A model generated the notes under the pieces. It did no database searches and had not been told where the DNA came from. It saw nothing but the letters and a program-made list of their open reading frames with translations. A program made the translations under genes and the position numbers. Of a stretch of DNA of 64,000 bases, positions 34,121-45,265 are shown piece by piece (the first letter of the stretch is position 1; each line of letters starts with the position of its first letter). Source of the stretch: Lepidonotus clava (taxonomy: Eukaryota > Annelida > Polychaeta > Phyllodocida > Polynoidae); assembly GCA_936440205.1 (NCBI GenBank), contig OW387147.1, positions 26,127,629 to 26,191,628 on the forward strand, given 5' to 3'.

Positions 34121-34589
34121 GTTATCAAATTACTACTATGCAGTAATAGTACTATCAGTAGTAGTGGTTTGCAGCATGCCCTCTGTATTTTTGGCCATGA
34201 TTAGTAAAATATCTTTTTCATACATTTAGGAATTTGGAACTTTGTGATTAAAAATCTTAGATTTTTAGGTTTTTATAGCATTATTAAGGTAATCACCTCA
34301 TTGGCCTGCTATTTTTGGTATGGCCAACCAATCTGAACACCCTAAAACATTTACAAGATGTTTTAAAACACCTTTTCCATAGGATTAACATGTAGACACC
34401 TTTTTAGTACAAAAACTCAGCTATAGCCCTGTAGGTTTTACCTCCAATAGTCAAACAACCCATGCAAGGCTAAACCAAGAGAAAAAGGATGTGCTTGGTT
34501 ATTAGCTAAATTATCCTGTAGTGTGATTACAGGAAAAATAAAACTTTCAATGCTGCTAAAATTACATCCAGTGTAAACTGTATGGCATT

Positions 34590-34770
34590 TTACTATAGTA
34601 TGTATTACAGTATATTTTTGTTGAACTTAAACGGTTTTGATCCATAAGAATGAAAGTCTGACATATGTATTACAGTATATTACTGTTAAACTTAAAAGGT
34701 TTCGATCCGTAAGAACGAAAGTCCACTGTACATATTACGGTATATTACTGTTAAACTTTAACGGTGTTCA
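34590..34770 (+). repeat. Three tandem copies of a roughly 65-bp unit inside the TIR element
   Basis: The unit contains ATTACAGTATATTACTG, then TTAAACTTAAAAGG, a GATCC and GTAAGAACGAAAGTC. Three imperfect copies follow one another near the right end of the element. Sub-terminal repeats like these are often transposase binding sites; that role is inferred. Confidence 0.65.
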
Positions 34771-35272
34771 CCCGTAAAAAGTACGGTCACTCAGAATTAC
34801 GGTCACCTGTTAAATTTACGGTAAAAGTTCGGCAACATAGTTGCCAGTACTTTACCGTAAATTTGACGGGATTTTTTTAACAGTGTAGGCACAGCCCGTT
34901 TGTAAGGGTCAATAACACAGGTTAAGGTGAATCTTACTCTTAGACACAGCCCACCTGTAAGGGACAATAATAGAGGTCAGGGTGAATCTTAGACACAGCC
35001 CACCTCTAAGGAACAATAACAGAGGTTAGGGTGAATCTTAGATACATAACCTGAAGGAGACAATAACACAGGTTAGGGTGATTATTAGATACAGCCCATG
35101 AGTAAGAGACAATAACAGAGGTTAGGGTGAATCTTAGACACAGCCCATCTGTAAGGGACAATAATGGAGGTTATGGTGAATCTTAGAGACAATGCACCTG
35201 TAAGGATCAATAACAGAGGTAAGGGTGAATTTTAGACACAGCTGACATGTAAGGGACAATAAAACAGGTTAA

Positions 35273-35948
35273 CCCTTTCACTGCCAGAGGCTGCTATAGT
35301 GGCCAAAAAGGGAAACCCCCAAAATCTAAAAATAGTAACAGGGAATCCCTGGGGAATCCCCTGGAACCCCGAAATTCCTTCTTTTAATTTCAAAATATCT
35401 TCTAGATTGCTTCAAAAGTGAAAACTTAACACAATTTGAATTATTTTATTACTAAAATGTTTCTATTTCATTGAGATCATTTATATATCAAAATAATTAG
35501 ATAAATTTAATTATTTGAAGACATTATGACATATTTTGAGATTAGACCATGAATAGAAAGATGGCGGGAAATACCTATGATTAATGACTTTAGGCATATT
35601 TGACAGATTTTCATTGATTTCCATTTGTTTATTTCAGTTAAATAGGAAGTGTGCTTACTGGTGCTTACAATTTAGTTCATTTTGCAAATTATATCAGCAA
35701 AACAATGAAAAATTATGCAAAAATATGCAAAACTTAGCAAATATCTGTTAAATGTAACAACTTGGTTACCATGGCAACCAAAATCCAAGGATTTCATAAA
35801 TCCTTTGAGGGAATGAAAAACTACCTTCAATGCTCTCTATAACTCTAAGCAATTAAGCTTTAACACTTGCTTATAAGAAAGTAGTACTTCTGATATGTAG
35901 AGACCTTGAATAGACATATTTTCCCTTAATTATCTGGCAGTGAAAGGG
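35273..35948. mobile_element. piggyBac-type MITE, 676 bp
   Basis: Perfect 16-bp terminal inverted repeats, CCCTTTCACTGCCAGA, are bounded on both sides by TTAA (35269-35272 and 35949-35952), the hallmark of piggyBac insertion. No transposase is encoded. It sits inside a unit of the minisatellite, so it is younger than that unit. An RFX/X-box-like GGTTACCATGGCAACC lies at 35764-35779. Confidence 0.92.
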
Positions 35949-36095
35949 TTAAGATGAATCTTATTCTTAGACACAGCCCATCTGTAAGGGACAATAATGG
36001 TGGTTAGGGTGAATCTTAGACCCAGCCCACCTGTAAGGGATAATAACGCAGGTTAAGGTGAATCTTAGGCACAGCCCAACTCTAAAGGACAGCCC

Positions 36096-36774
36096 ATTTG
36101 TTGACACACCGCCAATCACAATTCAAATCAAAAGAAGAGTTTACTATAGTTTTAACGGTTGCAAAGCTTTGAAAATGTAGGCTAGGGTGAAATTGCTTAA
36201 TTCATCTTATATACAGGCCGCTTCAGTAGGGAAGGGGTGTAGGCACGTAGGGGATACCCCTTCCTCTTTTCAGTCATGACTCAAGTATCAAGTGCAAACA
36301 AATGCGCAACGTATCAGTACATGGGGCCCAGGCAAAGGTAGGCCCCCACATTTCTCTTGCACTGTCGCACTAAGAATTGAATAAAAACAAACTTTTGAGA
36401 TCATTTCCGTTGGACCATTTTATGAAAAAGGTGTATTTTAATTTAACAATCCTGTCTTGGTGATGAGGGCGTGATGAGGACGACATCACGTCCCTGAAAA
36501 TGCCACGTGAGTCTTCAGCCAAGCGGGATATGCATGAGACAAGAGGCAGGCAAAAACTGCCAATCAGCCTGTTGGGAAACATTTACTGCCGAAAGGATAA
36601 TCAACATGACGTCCGTTTCTATGGGGCTACCGTTTGTTCTTTGGTCACGATCAGAGCCATTATTGTAGTTTGTTTTCGTTAAAACACCATTGTCACTTCA
36701 ATTAATCACCTGGTTGTTATTTTATTCCATGTGCTTGTGTGGAAATTCAGCAGGAATTTGGCGCGGCCAAACAG
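36096..36774. other. No gene seen
   Basis: The sequence returns to ordinary composition. A hairpin near 36468-36492 (GGGCGTGATG against CATCACGTCC) is the only structure noticed. The open frames at 36370-36582 (-) and 36500-36682 (+) have no known domain. Confidence 0.4.
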
Positions 36775-37000
36775 TGACGTCACGTTGTGTAATACCTGCT
36801 GGCTTGTATGTGGTAGATATAGCACGAGTCAGTGGGACTGGCTATACGCGATATATACCGAGGCGTTAGCCGAGGTATATATCAAGTAGGGCCACTGACG
36901 AGTGCTATATCTGACATATACCACGGGTTTAATTGTTGTTTGTCTGGGTTTGGGAAGGTTGGGTATAAAAGGCGCTCTGTGCAAGCACAGATATTCAGTC
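36775..37000 (+). promoter_or_regulatory. RNA polymerase II promoter: CRE, TATA box, initiator
   Basis: A perfect CRE, TGACGTCA (36775-36782), lies upstream; TATAAAAGG stands at 36964-36972 and a consensus initiator TCAGTC at 36995-37000, 31 bases from the TATA start. This spacing is ideal. The ATG follows 20 bases later, with a splice donor after it. The layout resembles the internal promoter of the LTR element (TATAAAAGGC and, later, GGTCAGCCG), though the surrounding sequence differs. Whether it drives a host gene or is part of a transposon is unclear. Confidence 0.6.
36826..36921. repeat. Nested inverted repeat (cruciform-like) upstream of the 36.96-kb promoter
   Basis: The outer arms are ATAGCACGAGTCAGTGG and CCACTGACGAGTGCTAT, and the inner arms are GATATATACCGAGGC and GCCGAGGTATATATC. 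In both pairs most bases are complementary, but the CGAG core reads the same way on each arm rather than inverted. It lies between a CRE and a TATA box, so it may be part of the same promoter region or the remnant of a small element. Confidence 0.7.
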
Positions 37001-37019
37001 TGTAGTGGTCAGCCGTGCC

Positions 37020-37044
37020 ATGAGGATCACCTGGTTTACAAAAG
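37020..37044 (+). CDS. Possible first coding exon (MRITWFTK...)
   Basis: The ATG at 37020 opens a frame of eight codons (MRITWFTK) that meets a donor-like AAAAG followed by GTAAAC at 37045. It lies just behind a well-spaced promoter. No matching downstream exon was recognised. It could be the start of a host gene on the + strand, opposite to the receptor gene, or a transposon remnant. Confidence 0.35.
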
Positions 37045-40000
37045 GTAAACTGTTAATATTCATGTCTTTTAGTTAGTATCATATAATAGATATCAAAGGA
37101 TACATACACATATACAGATATATACATGTATTTAGGTGTTTATTATATATACATTTAAGTTCAGGAAATATATAGCTTAAATTACGTTTTATGAAGGATC
37201 ACACATGCAGTTTGGGTACGCATTAATCAGAATCCAGAGTGCTGGGGGGGCTGACCAATAAACATCCACTATCTCTTGTAGGGGTGATTTGACACGAGAA
37301 GAAATATCCGCCCATGCAGAAAACATCCCCAACAACTTTTGGACATGAAAATATCTTGAAATATCATATTAAAATAATTTCCATAATATATTCATTTACA
37401 TTATGATACGTATTAAAGTATGTTAGAATGACATAGGAACACTTTAAACGTTGAAAAAATGAATGTGTACCACAAGAGTTAAAATACTCACGAGAGCAAT
37501 TTTTTGTGGTTGTGGGTATTTTAACTTCTTGTGGCACAGAATTCTCATGGATGTATTTTTGGTCAGCCCTGCAGGTATCTGATACACTGATAATTGTATC
37601 ACCTTCTGTGATAACTTTTTCCTGTGATAAGAAAAGAAAGATGGGGTTTTGGGCACAGCCCCCGATTTTTATAAAGTTATAGGAATATAAGTTGCCACTT
37701 ATAAGCCTCAGCCGGTAAAACGTGCTTCATGATCAGGGCTGCGTTCCTGAGTGCCAATTTTTAACCCTGTTTTGGCTAACTTATATTTTTAGACCCTATT
37801 TGAGAGTGGTGTGTTCTTGAGTGTGTACTCAGTCTGCCTCTCTTAGATGACAGCTAAAAATATCTCTCTAAATGGCATTGAAAACCGTTCTCAAGTGCAC
37901 CAGAAATAAGTCTAAGTTAGCTGAGAATGGGCTATTTTTGGCTCCAATGTAAAACTCCTCTGAGCCAACAATAAGTACATATGAATTTGTACAAAATGTG
38001 AAACTACTAAAGAAAGTTTTAAAACTTTAGAAAAAAAGTGCTATATTCTGAAAGCTGAGATGTTATGCTAGAGTTGCATGTAAAAAACATTACAAAAATC
38101 TTAACTTAAAACCTAATAAATAGTGTTTAAAACACCTCTGTCAAATTTTCAGTGAAGACAGTGTCTGTATGCTAAGATACCTCTGTTATGCACAACTTAC
38201 TGGGGCACCTGAAACGATTATGTAACACTGGTGCCAGTGGTCGTTGAGATCGGTGCCAGTAATTATAGCCCCTCAGTAGTCAATGAGCCTTCACCTGTCA
38301 ATCACAATTACCTGTCTGCCTACTGTCTGGGTGCACCAGAAGGGCCCTGGCAATGGTCATGCTCTAATGCACACACTTCAATTTTTTCCTGACACTTTTT
38401 GGTATCTAAATCATTATGAAATGGGTGAAATCATACACTAATGGAAAGCTACAGGAGTAAGCTAATTTTTGACATAGCTTATACATACAATAATCTAATA
38501 TTTCATGAGAAAATGTGTGAAATATAGAAATACATGTGTTTTCAATGTGCTAAGGGAGGAGAAGGTCCCCCAGGAAATACTAGCCCTGTGTGTGTATTGC
38601 CCCAATTGCCCTTAACCCAATCAGGCCTGACTTATTTTTGGCTCTTGGCAACACCCCCAGATAACTTGGCCAGTTAAAAATAAGTAAGCTAAGTCAGCAA
38701 TGGGGTTGAGTCAGGAACGCAGCCCAGTTGCATGCGCATCGACCTCATGCCACTCTGCAGCGCTCGCACCTCTGCGCCGGAGAAAGAGTCCGTGGAAGAA
38801 CTCTCTGTACATGGTGTCGATGTGGCAGAGTGGCCTCGGACAAGTGACCAGCCTGCCCACCCCCTCCCCCAGGGTTCGCTCGCCCCCAGTAGACTTCATG
38901 GCACCAGACAGGCGCCGTGACTTTATGTGGAGGCGTTCCGCTTGACTGCAGAATACGTGATATATTCACGGCCTAGTTCTATTGTTCTCACTGCCAACCG
39001 TGGTATATATACTATTAGGCATAAGAGTCTGGGTAATCTAGAACACACTGCGTATTGAAAAAACATTGTGTCTCAAGACTACAGTCAAGGATGCAGTTCA
39101 GATATAACCAGATATATGAGGTGCTTCTTTAGATTTTCAAGCAATAGCTTAGACCACAGACTTTATGTTCTAAAACATTTCAAAGAATACGAAAAGAAAT
39201 AGACAAATGTGGGAATTCTGAATCTCTTTAATCTTGATATGGAAATATTCATAGTGTCTGAATAACCCACTAGTATCAAATGGATCAACTTTCGAATTTA
39301 TAATCTATGTACTGGTGACAAAATTAATATGCTTTAGCTATAATCCTTGGACTCAGAAATTATATTGCCATTGATATAAAGTTAAACATAATTACAAGAA
39401 AAATCGATATAGGTATCCAGATATGTAAATTGCCGAGCTGATATCAAGTCTCATATATAAAACTAATCAATATCGGTATGCAGGTATGTAAATTACTATT
39501 TAATATTAAATTTGATTTCAAATTTCGAAGTCATGAGTGGTACCCAGGTTAGAGTAATTTTACAACTGTTCATTTTCCATGACACCTATATATCATATAT
39601 CCGTCATTGCCTGTAGATGTCATACTGCTTTGACACCATCAAAAGTATTCATTCACATTTATACCTTAATACTGCTTATGAAATACAGTATAACTGAACC
39701 TTACCCTAACTCTATGAATGCCACGTGTCAAACTTAGACCCAGTAAAGTTTCAGTGAAGTTTTCAAAGCCATGAGTCATCCATAACGAACTAATCATAAG
39801 AGCCTAAAGGATGCTATTTCTTTGCACGGATTGGAAGTATACCAAATAGTACAAAGGCATGCAATGGCATTCGCTCACTTGATGATGTCTTCCATTGATG
39901 GGTTTTCTATTTAAGTTTCAAACTTCCACATGAATAAGGTGCGCTCTCCAATGTAAGTCCAATCTCCACACCTGGGGTAATTTACAAAATTTATGTTTAT

Positions 40001-43000
40001 GATACTAAAGACAAATCATCAAAATCAAACAAAAGAGTATACAAAATAACATCCCACTGAAAATCACCAGACTATTTGCAATTGGTGACTTCAGTCCAAA
40101 ACAAGCAGACTATCAATGATGACTTGCGTGAAGCCAGACAATAAATCTGACCAGTTGTACCCACGTCCAAGAGTGAACAGCGTGGCTCGGCATGCCATAT
40201 TCACACTCGCCCTTTAAGTTGGTGGTATAAATCTCCCAGCCGACGCCCTTCAGTGAGTGTAAAGGGCCTCAATAATTGTGGCAGTGACAGGACTGTGTAC
40301 AAGTTCTCAGATGGTTTCTGTTTGTCTGTAATTACCCTTAGCATGCTAGGTTCTTACAGGGAGAGTAACACCCTGCCAAGATGGCAATTTTTTTATGCCC
40401 CCATGCCTGTTTTGATTTATAGCCATGCACTGCCTTTCATAAGATACCACCTCTTGTAAATCCTGATTTTACAACCATCGATCCCCTTGGATGTTTATTT
40501 TTAGGTTTTTTGTTATTATCTCTGAAGTGGTTAAATGGTAGCTTTGACATTTTTACACATCCTGTTTTCTTTGATAAGGGGGCTTGGTGGGTTTCTACGA
40601 GGTTAATTACTATTTTCGCCTAGAATGTCTATGCTATAAACATGTTGATTGATTTTAATTAACCCATTTAGTCATTTCCGAATCAATGTATCGGTAAAAC
40701 ATCGAATATAATCTCAGCCCTACCAAACAATGTTTATGGAATCAACGATTTTCCTCTCAATATCAAGATGGGTTATATGGACAATCGACGAATTATTTCA
40801 GTAAATTATGTTCCAAGCAAATAAGGAATACGCCTTTTTCTTGTCCACATCTTACCAGTCTTTATCATTACCTTCAGTGTGGCAACACCCAGAGTTTGAT
40901 ATCTTATTCATGAAGCTCTGCCCTCGGGATAAGGTCCAAATGGGGTAGGACCACGCAGGTAATAGGATCATGAGTCAGGATATGGAAGTTACCTTTTTGG
41001 GATCCAAGATTAGTTACTTGTTCTTATTAGATAAATACCACAAACTTAATTAGCAGGGACACTGGTTGAAATGCACACACTAATTTCAGAAGTACTATAA
41101 CCGGCATGAGATTTGGTGATATTATTATTCCTCGTTATACGTTGGAATAAGGATGTTATGATTGGACAGCATATAGTTATATCGTATTCAAGAGAACACA
41201 ACATATTATATTTTTATCGGTCAATCAACTGGATATTGTGAAAAGTTGGTAAAATTCATACTCTAAAATGGAAAGGTTTTATATCAAACTTGAAAGTGAT
41301 ATCACATAAAACATTACAATAAGGTTATTTTTATTTGAAACTAAATACTAGTTATAGTTTTTGCCATTGGGTCCAAGTTAGCAATTATCTTATCCAATCC
41401 TCTCCTTCCTATACGAAGCTCAGGAAATGTCATTGTGGTGCAATTATTTCCTGACTAACACGTTGCGCTTGCATTTCCGGAAGTGTCAAGTGGCACAGCT
41501 GTTTTCGTGGGAAATCGTATTTGCATTTCATTTCCAAATGGAAATAACTATTCATTAAAGTTTCCGATCTCTTTCCCTAACACCTACTTTAATCTCGATC
41601 CTACCTACTCGGCTCCTAGTTCGGTTTGAGAGTATTTTTCCCCGATGCGGCTGCGCAGATGTATTGCACGTGCTTAAGCAGACGACATTTCATCAACCAA
41701 TAGGATCCACGAGATTTGGCGCCCTTTTATTGATGAATGCTGAGATTTTCTATACTCTATTGCATTGCATCGCGTCCTCTCATATCAAAGAGATATCCCA
41801 GAGAAAATGTAATAGAAGTTCAAAGCAGTGTCCTAGCTTGCTGTTGAAGCTATTTGATAAGAACGAAACAGCCAGAATATCGATTATAATTAAAAATTGA
41901 TAACACCGATGCTGTTATCAAAAATATCAAGGAGAATTCATTAAGGCTGACGTGACGTGCCAGTCCAGAAATAATTTGCCCTGATTTAGAAATATCTTGA
42001 AATGAGAGGGCCACAGATGAGTTTTTGGGTCGATATAGGAGAGTGGTGCTAATTTCCAGCAATGCATCACGGAGAAATGACACATGGCAGACGGGTTGCT
42101 GCAATTAAACTAGCATTCCTTTAATTGCCCTAGCAACTTTGTCTGCCACATCATTCATAACGCCCAACCGATATAGTTTGTTATATTACTCACGGGGCGA
42201 TATTTCATAAACCATTGGTGAATAGAGTATTCTTCATAGATATGTTCAAAAATAGTCACCAGCAGATTGATCGGTGACAATATTTCCTGTCACAAGTGCT
42301 ATAAATGGTATGGTAAGCATTTTGCTCTGGCAGCCCCTGGAATCAAAATATATTTCAAATTGTTGACTCAGGCGGTTCAACGTATTTGCTTTCGCAGCTA
42401 GCAGGCTCATATCAATTCCAGACATGTTATAGTATACACGGTTAGAGAACCCCAGATTGGAATGAATTGCAGAAACAAATGATCGATATTGATGTATCTC
42501 TAAAAAAATCATCCTAGCCCAATTTCATCATGTCCAGTGAAGTCAAATGGCAGCATATTGCATTCCCTGAACGCCGCAGAGTAATATTTGTCTTGTCATC
42601 GACTCATACGGAGACTGTCAAACCAAGCTTTACATGCAGTTTGTGCATGAAGAAACAGTCATCTAATTGTAAGGTGTCATCATATTCTAGTATGTTTTAC
42701 TGATGTCTAGTAAAATGGACAACGTAGCTTATAACTATATCGTAGCTAGTAATGATGGCAATGGCATATGAGGGAGGGTATTATTGTTTATTGAGAAGTT
42801 TCACATGCTGACCCAGCCAAAATTGTGTCATCGCAGAACATTCTTATAACGTTGTTCAACGTCACAACGTTGCTAGAAAATGACAGAACGCTACCGTTAC
42901 ATAATAAAATCAGTGTAAGTTATTCCTTGTAACGGTTCTTCCTCAATTCAGAAAGCCAATGGAAGGATTCCTTCAAATACAAACATCGATGAGAAATCAA

Positions 43001-45037
43001 TGCAACAGAAAATTGATAATATGTAATGTAATTTTGATATGCATTGACTATAATTATACCATTTAACCCTGCCCGTAGAGGGTATGCCACACAATGTTGG
43101 AACTTTTAATATTATTCATTTGTATCGTGTACCATTTCAGGCTATTTTTGGTATTTTTAAGTGTTTTCTGACTGTGCATGGACTATTCCGTCCATGTTCC
43201 GTCCCAAATAAAAACAGTTTAAAAAACTCTTAATATTCTGCTATCATTTCTACTTCACAAGCCTCGCACATTAATGCATTGGTTCCAATTTCTACTTGAA
43301 ATTGCGTCAAAGTAGATTGGTGTCGACTTTAAAGGGATGTTTCGTGGGAGGGGAGGAGTTCAAGAAACCTTTTGATGTATTTCACTATTTATAAAAAGGA
43401 CAATTAAAGGATATACCGAAAATTCAAGCGTCGTATCACGATCTAAATCTATAGCATGTCATGGGCATCTAACCTTGATAATTGCAATGAGATACCACTT
43501 TATCAATTCAAAGGGTGTCCAAATATTTACAAATGATATGCCTTTACCATCTACCTGGATGCTAGAGAGTCATAATTATGTGGGTAAATAGTTTCTTTAC
43601 AAAGCGTACATCATCAAGAGTAGTCTAAGTAATCCAAACAGATCTGGCTGAAGGATTCATTGAAAAGGATCAACTGGCAACTGGCAACTGGCAACTGGCA
43701 AGGCCGAACTATCTCACTCGTGGAAGGGCGTTCCAATGTGATCATTAATTTGATTCACTCTTAGATGCTAAGATATGTTAGTTCCAAAATGACCAGTGTT
43801 GTTATATCTTATGATTGGATAAGATCGCCAAAAGAAATTAAACGAGATTTTGTCATTTCATCGTAATAAAATTAATGTTTCTTATCTTAGCACAAATGAA
43901 GGAACATATTGGAACCACAATATCTCGATATTATTTTATGTCAAAATTGCAGATTGTTTTAATCATAAGATTACATTGGAACCCCATACAGTTCACTATT
44001 TGAATGTTCCAAATAGATCTCCCAGCCAAAGGGCGAGGTAACGAGCACGTTCTGTGACGGTCTGCAACGTTATGATAACGTTCTGTGACGACACATCCTG
44101 GATCTGGTCTTATAGAGATGTTATCAAAATCATAACTTATCATTTAAGTCTTTTCTTCCACCTCATGTATTTGTTAAACATTGGTTTTATTGAGCCGAGA
44201 ATGTGAATTTGGTACGATCAGTGTACGTTAACTTCATTTGTCCATACACTGATACATCTATATTCTAATCAGTTGATAACAAGGAAGAGGTAGTATGGTG
44301 AAATTAACTAAGTTCATACCCATGAAACATTCACAAAGTGTCATCATTTCTACGAGGAAGTGAGGAATACTAATTGCAAGTAAATTAAACAACGATGTGC
44401 AACATATAAATTTAAAAAAACTTGTTAAATGTATGGCGTCCAACAAATACTGTTTAAGCTACGTAGTTTTATGCCCACAAAATCACGTAGCAGTTCTATG
44501 ACCCCATCAAATTGAACAGTGCCAATGGCGATAAATATGTGGAGCTACTTATCAGTAGGACAACGTATCTTTTTTCTTGGACATACATCGATCCCTAGAG
44601 AGCAATACCATGAATAACCACTAGTAGTCATCAAATATGATTAACCGTCGAACATCGCAGAGAATGTGTCAGTAGGTCATTTATTTTTTTTATAACTAAT
44701 CTTATAAATTACAGGCGGACTGCAATAAATGTACAAAAAGGGAGCTATAACGAGTTAGGCCTACTGACTGTTTTGATTTATTGCAAGTTCATTATTGTAC
44801 CTACTAGTTGATCTGATAACTATACCCAACCGAACTACAACTCTCCTGCATCAACCTTCCTGGTTCTCATTTTGATTAGAAGACTTTGGATGAATTTCGT
44901 CGTTAAAGGCAATACCAGGAGAAATTGTAAGTGGCAAAAGATCAAGATGTAGAGGTATAGTGCATGCGAAGGAACGATGGATGAAAGGAAATGCAATAAG
45001 AGAAAGAAACAGCAAAGATGGAACTTTATCTCCCGAG
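37045..45037. other. AT-rich DNA with no recognisable gene
   Basis: One GC-rich patch, 38700-38960, is open on both strands (81 codons from an ATG at 38700, +; 62 codons, - at 38711-38899) but has no known motif. A sevenfold-base tandem (CAACTGG, four copies) lies at about 43674-43700. A palindromic AACGTT-containing motif (TCTGCAACGTTAT) at about 44062-44085 recurs near 60096-60120. Otherwise nothing supportable. Confidence 0.45.
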
Positions 45038-45045
45038 GGACAATC

Positions 45046-45257
45046 AGGGGCAGGACAGGATTTGGAAAAGGAGGGTTCCACATATAGACTAAGTTCTGAA
45101 ATGGCATGCATTCACGCCCACACGCGTGACGTTTTTCCCTCGTTTGCAAGTTTTTGTAAGTCCCCACCAAAAGTGTGTGTGTGTGTGCAGGGGGGGGGGG
45201 GGGGTCAGGGCCCCCAGGACCCCCCCCCCCCCCCCCCCCCCCACTGGATCCGCCCCT
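45046..45257. mobile_element. hAT-like MITE, 212 bp, with G and C homopolymers
   Basis: The right end reads CTGGATCCGCCCCT and the left end AGGGGCAGGAC; their outer parts (AGGGGC/GCCCCT) are inverted, as in many hAT elements with CAGGGGCGGATCC ends. An 8-bp duplication, GGACAATC, flanks it (45038-45045 and 45258-45265), the length typical of hAT. Inside are a GT run, a G run (about 45190-45203) and a long C run (about 45222-45242). No ORF. Confidence 0.85.
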
Positions 45258-45265
45258 GGACAATC

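Larger units (their letters stand above)
33635..34885. mobile_element. Non-autonomous TIR transposon, 1.25 kb, inside the minisatellite
   Basis: The ends are CACTGTTAAAAAAA and its complement TTTTTTTAACAGTG, flanked by TA on both sides (33633-33634 and 34886-34887). Removing it restores a minisatellite unit, which supports the borders. Sub-terminal sequences (CCGTAA-type and TTTACGG-type) are also inverted. There is no transposase ORF. TA duplication suggests a Tc1/mariner-like mobiliser, but the CACTG ends also occur in other groups. It carries two tRNA-like sequences and a triplicated internal repeat. Confidence 0.85.
33491..36095 (-). repeat. Minisatellite of about 14 units (about 49 bp) carrying a 3' splice site
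   Basis: Units of about 49 bp (47-49 where I counted) run from the exon's 5' border rightwards. Read on the - strand, each has a branch-like CACCCTAACC, a pyrimidine-rich stretch, CCCTTACAG and then GTGGGCTGTG. The last nine bases that all good units share, GTGGGCTGT, are also the first bases of the receptor exon, so the array was born from this intron/exon border. About three units lie before the first transposon insertion, eight between the insertions and three after them; some have lost the AG. Unit length is not a multiple of three, and the units contain stops on the - strand. Confidence 0.9.

Noticed and set aside
36462-36512. Second hammerhead-like stretch (GTGATGAGGACG...CTGAAA)
   Set aside because: Stem II can form, but the first core base is wrong and extra bases separate the stem from GAA; treated as a plain hairpin.
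38700-38960. Host exon in the GC-rich patch
   Set aside because: Both strands are open simply because of high GC, and no motif or paired splice sites were convincing.
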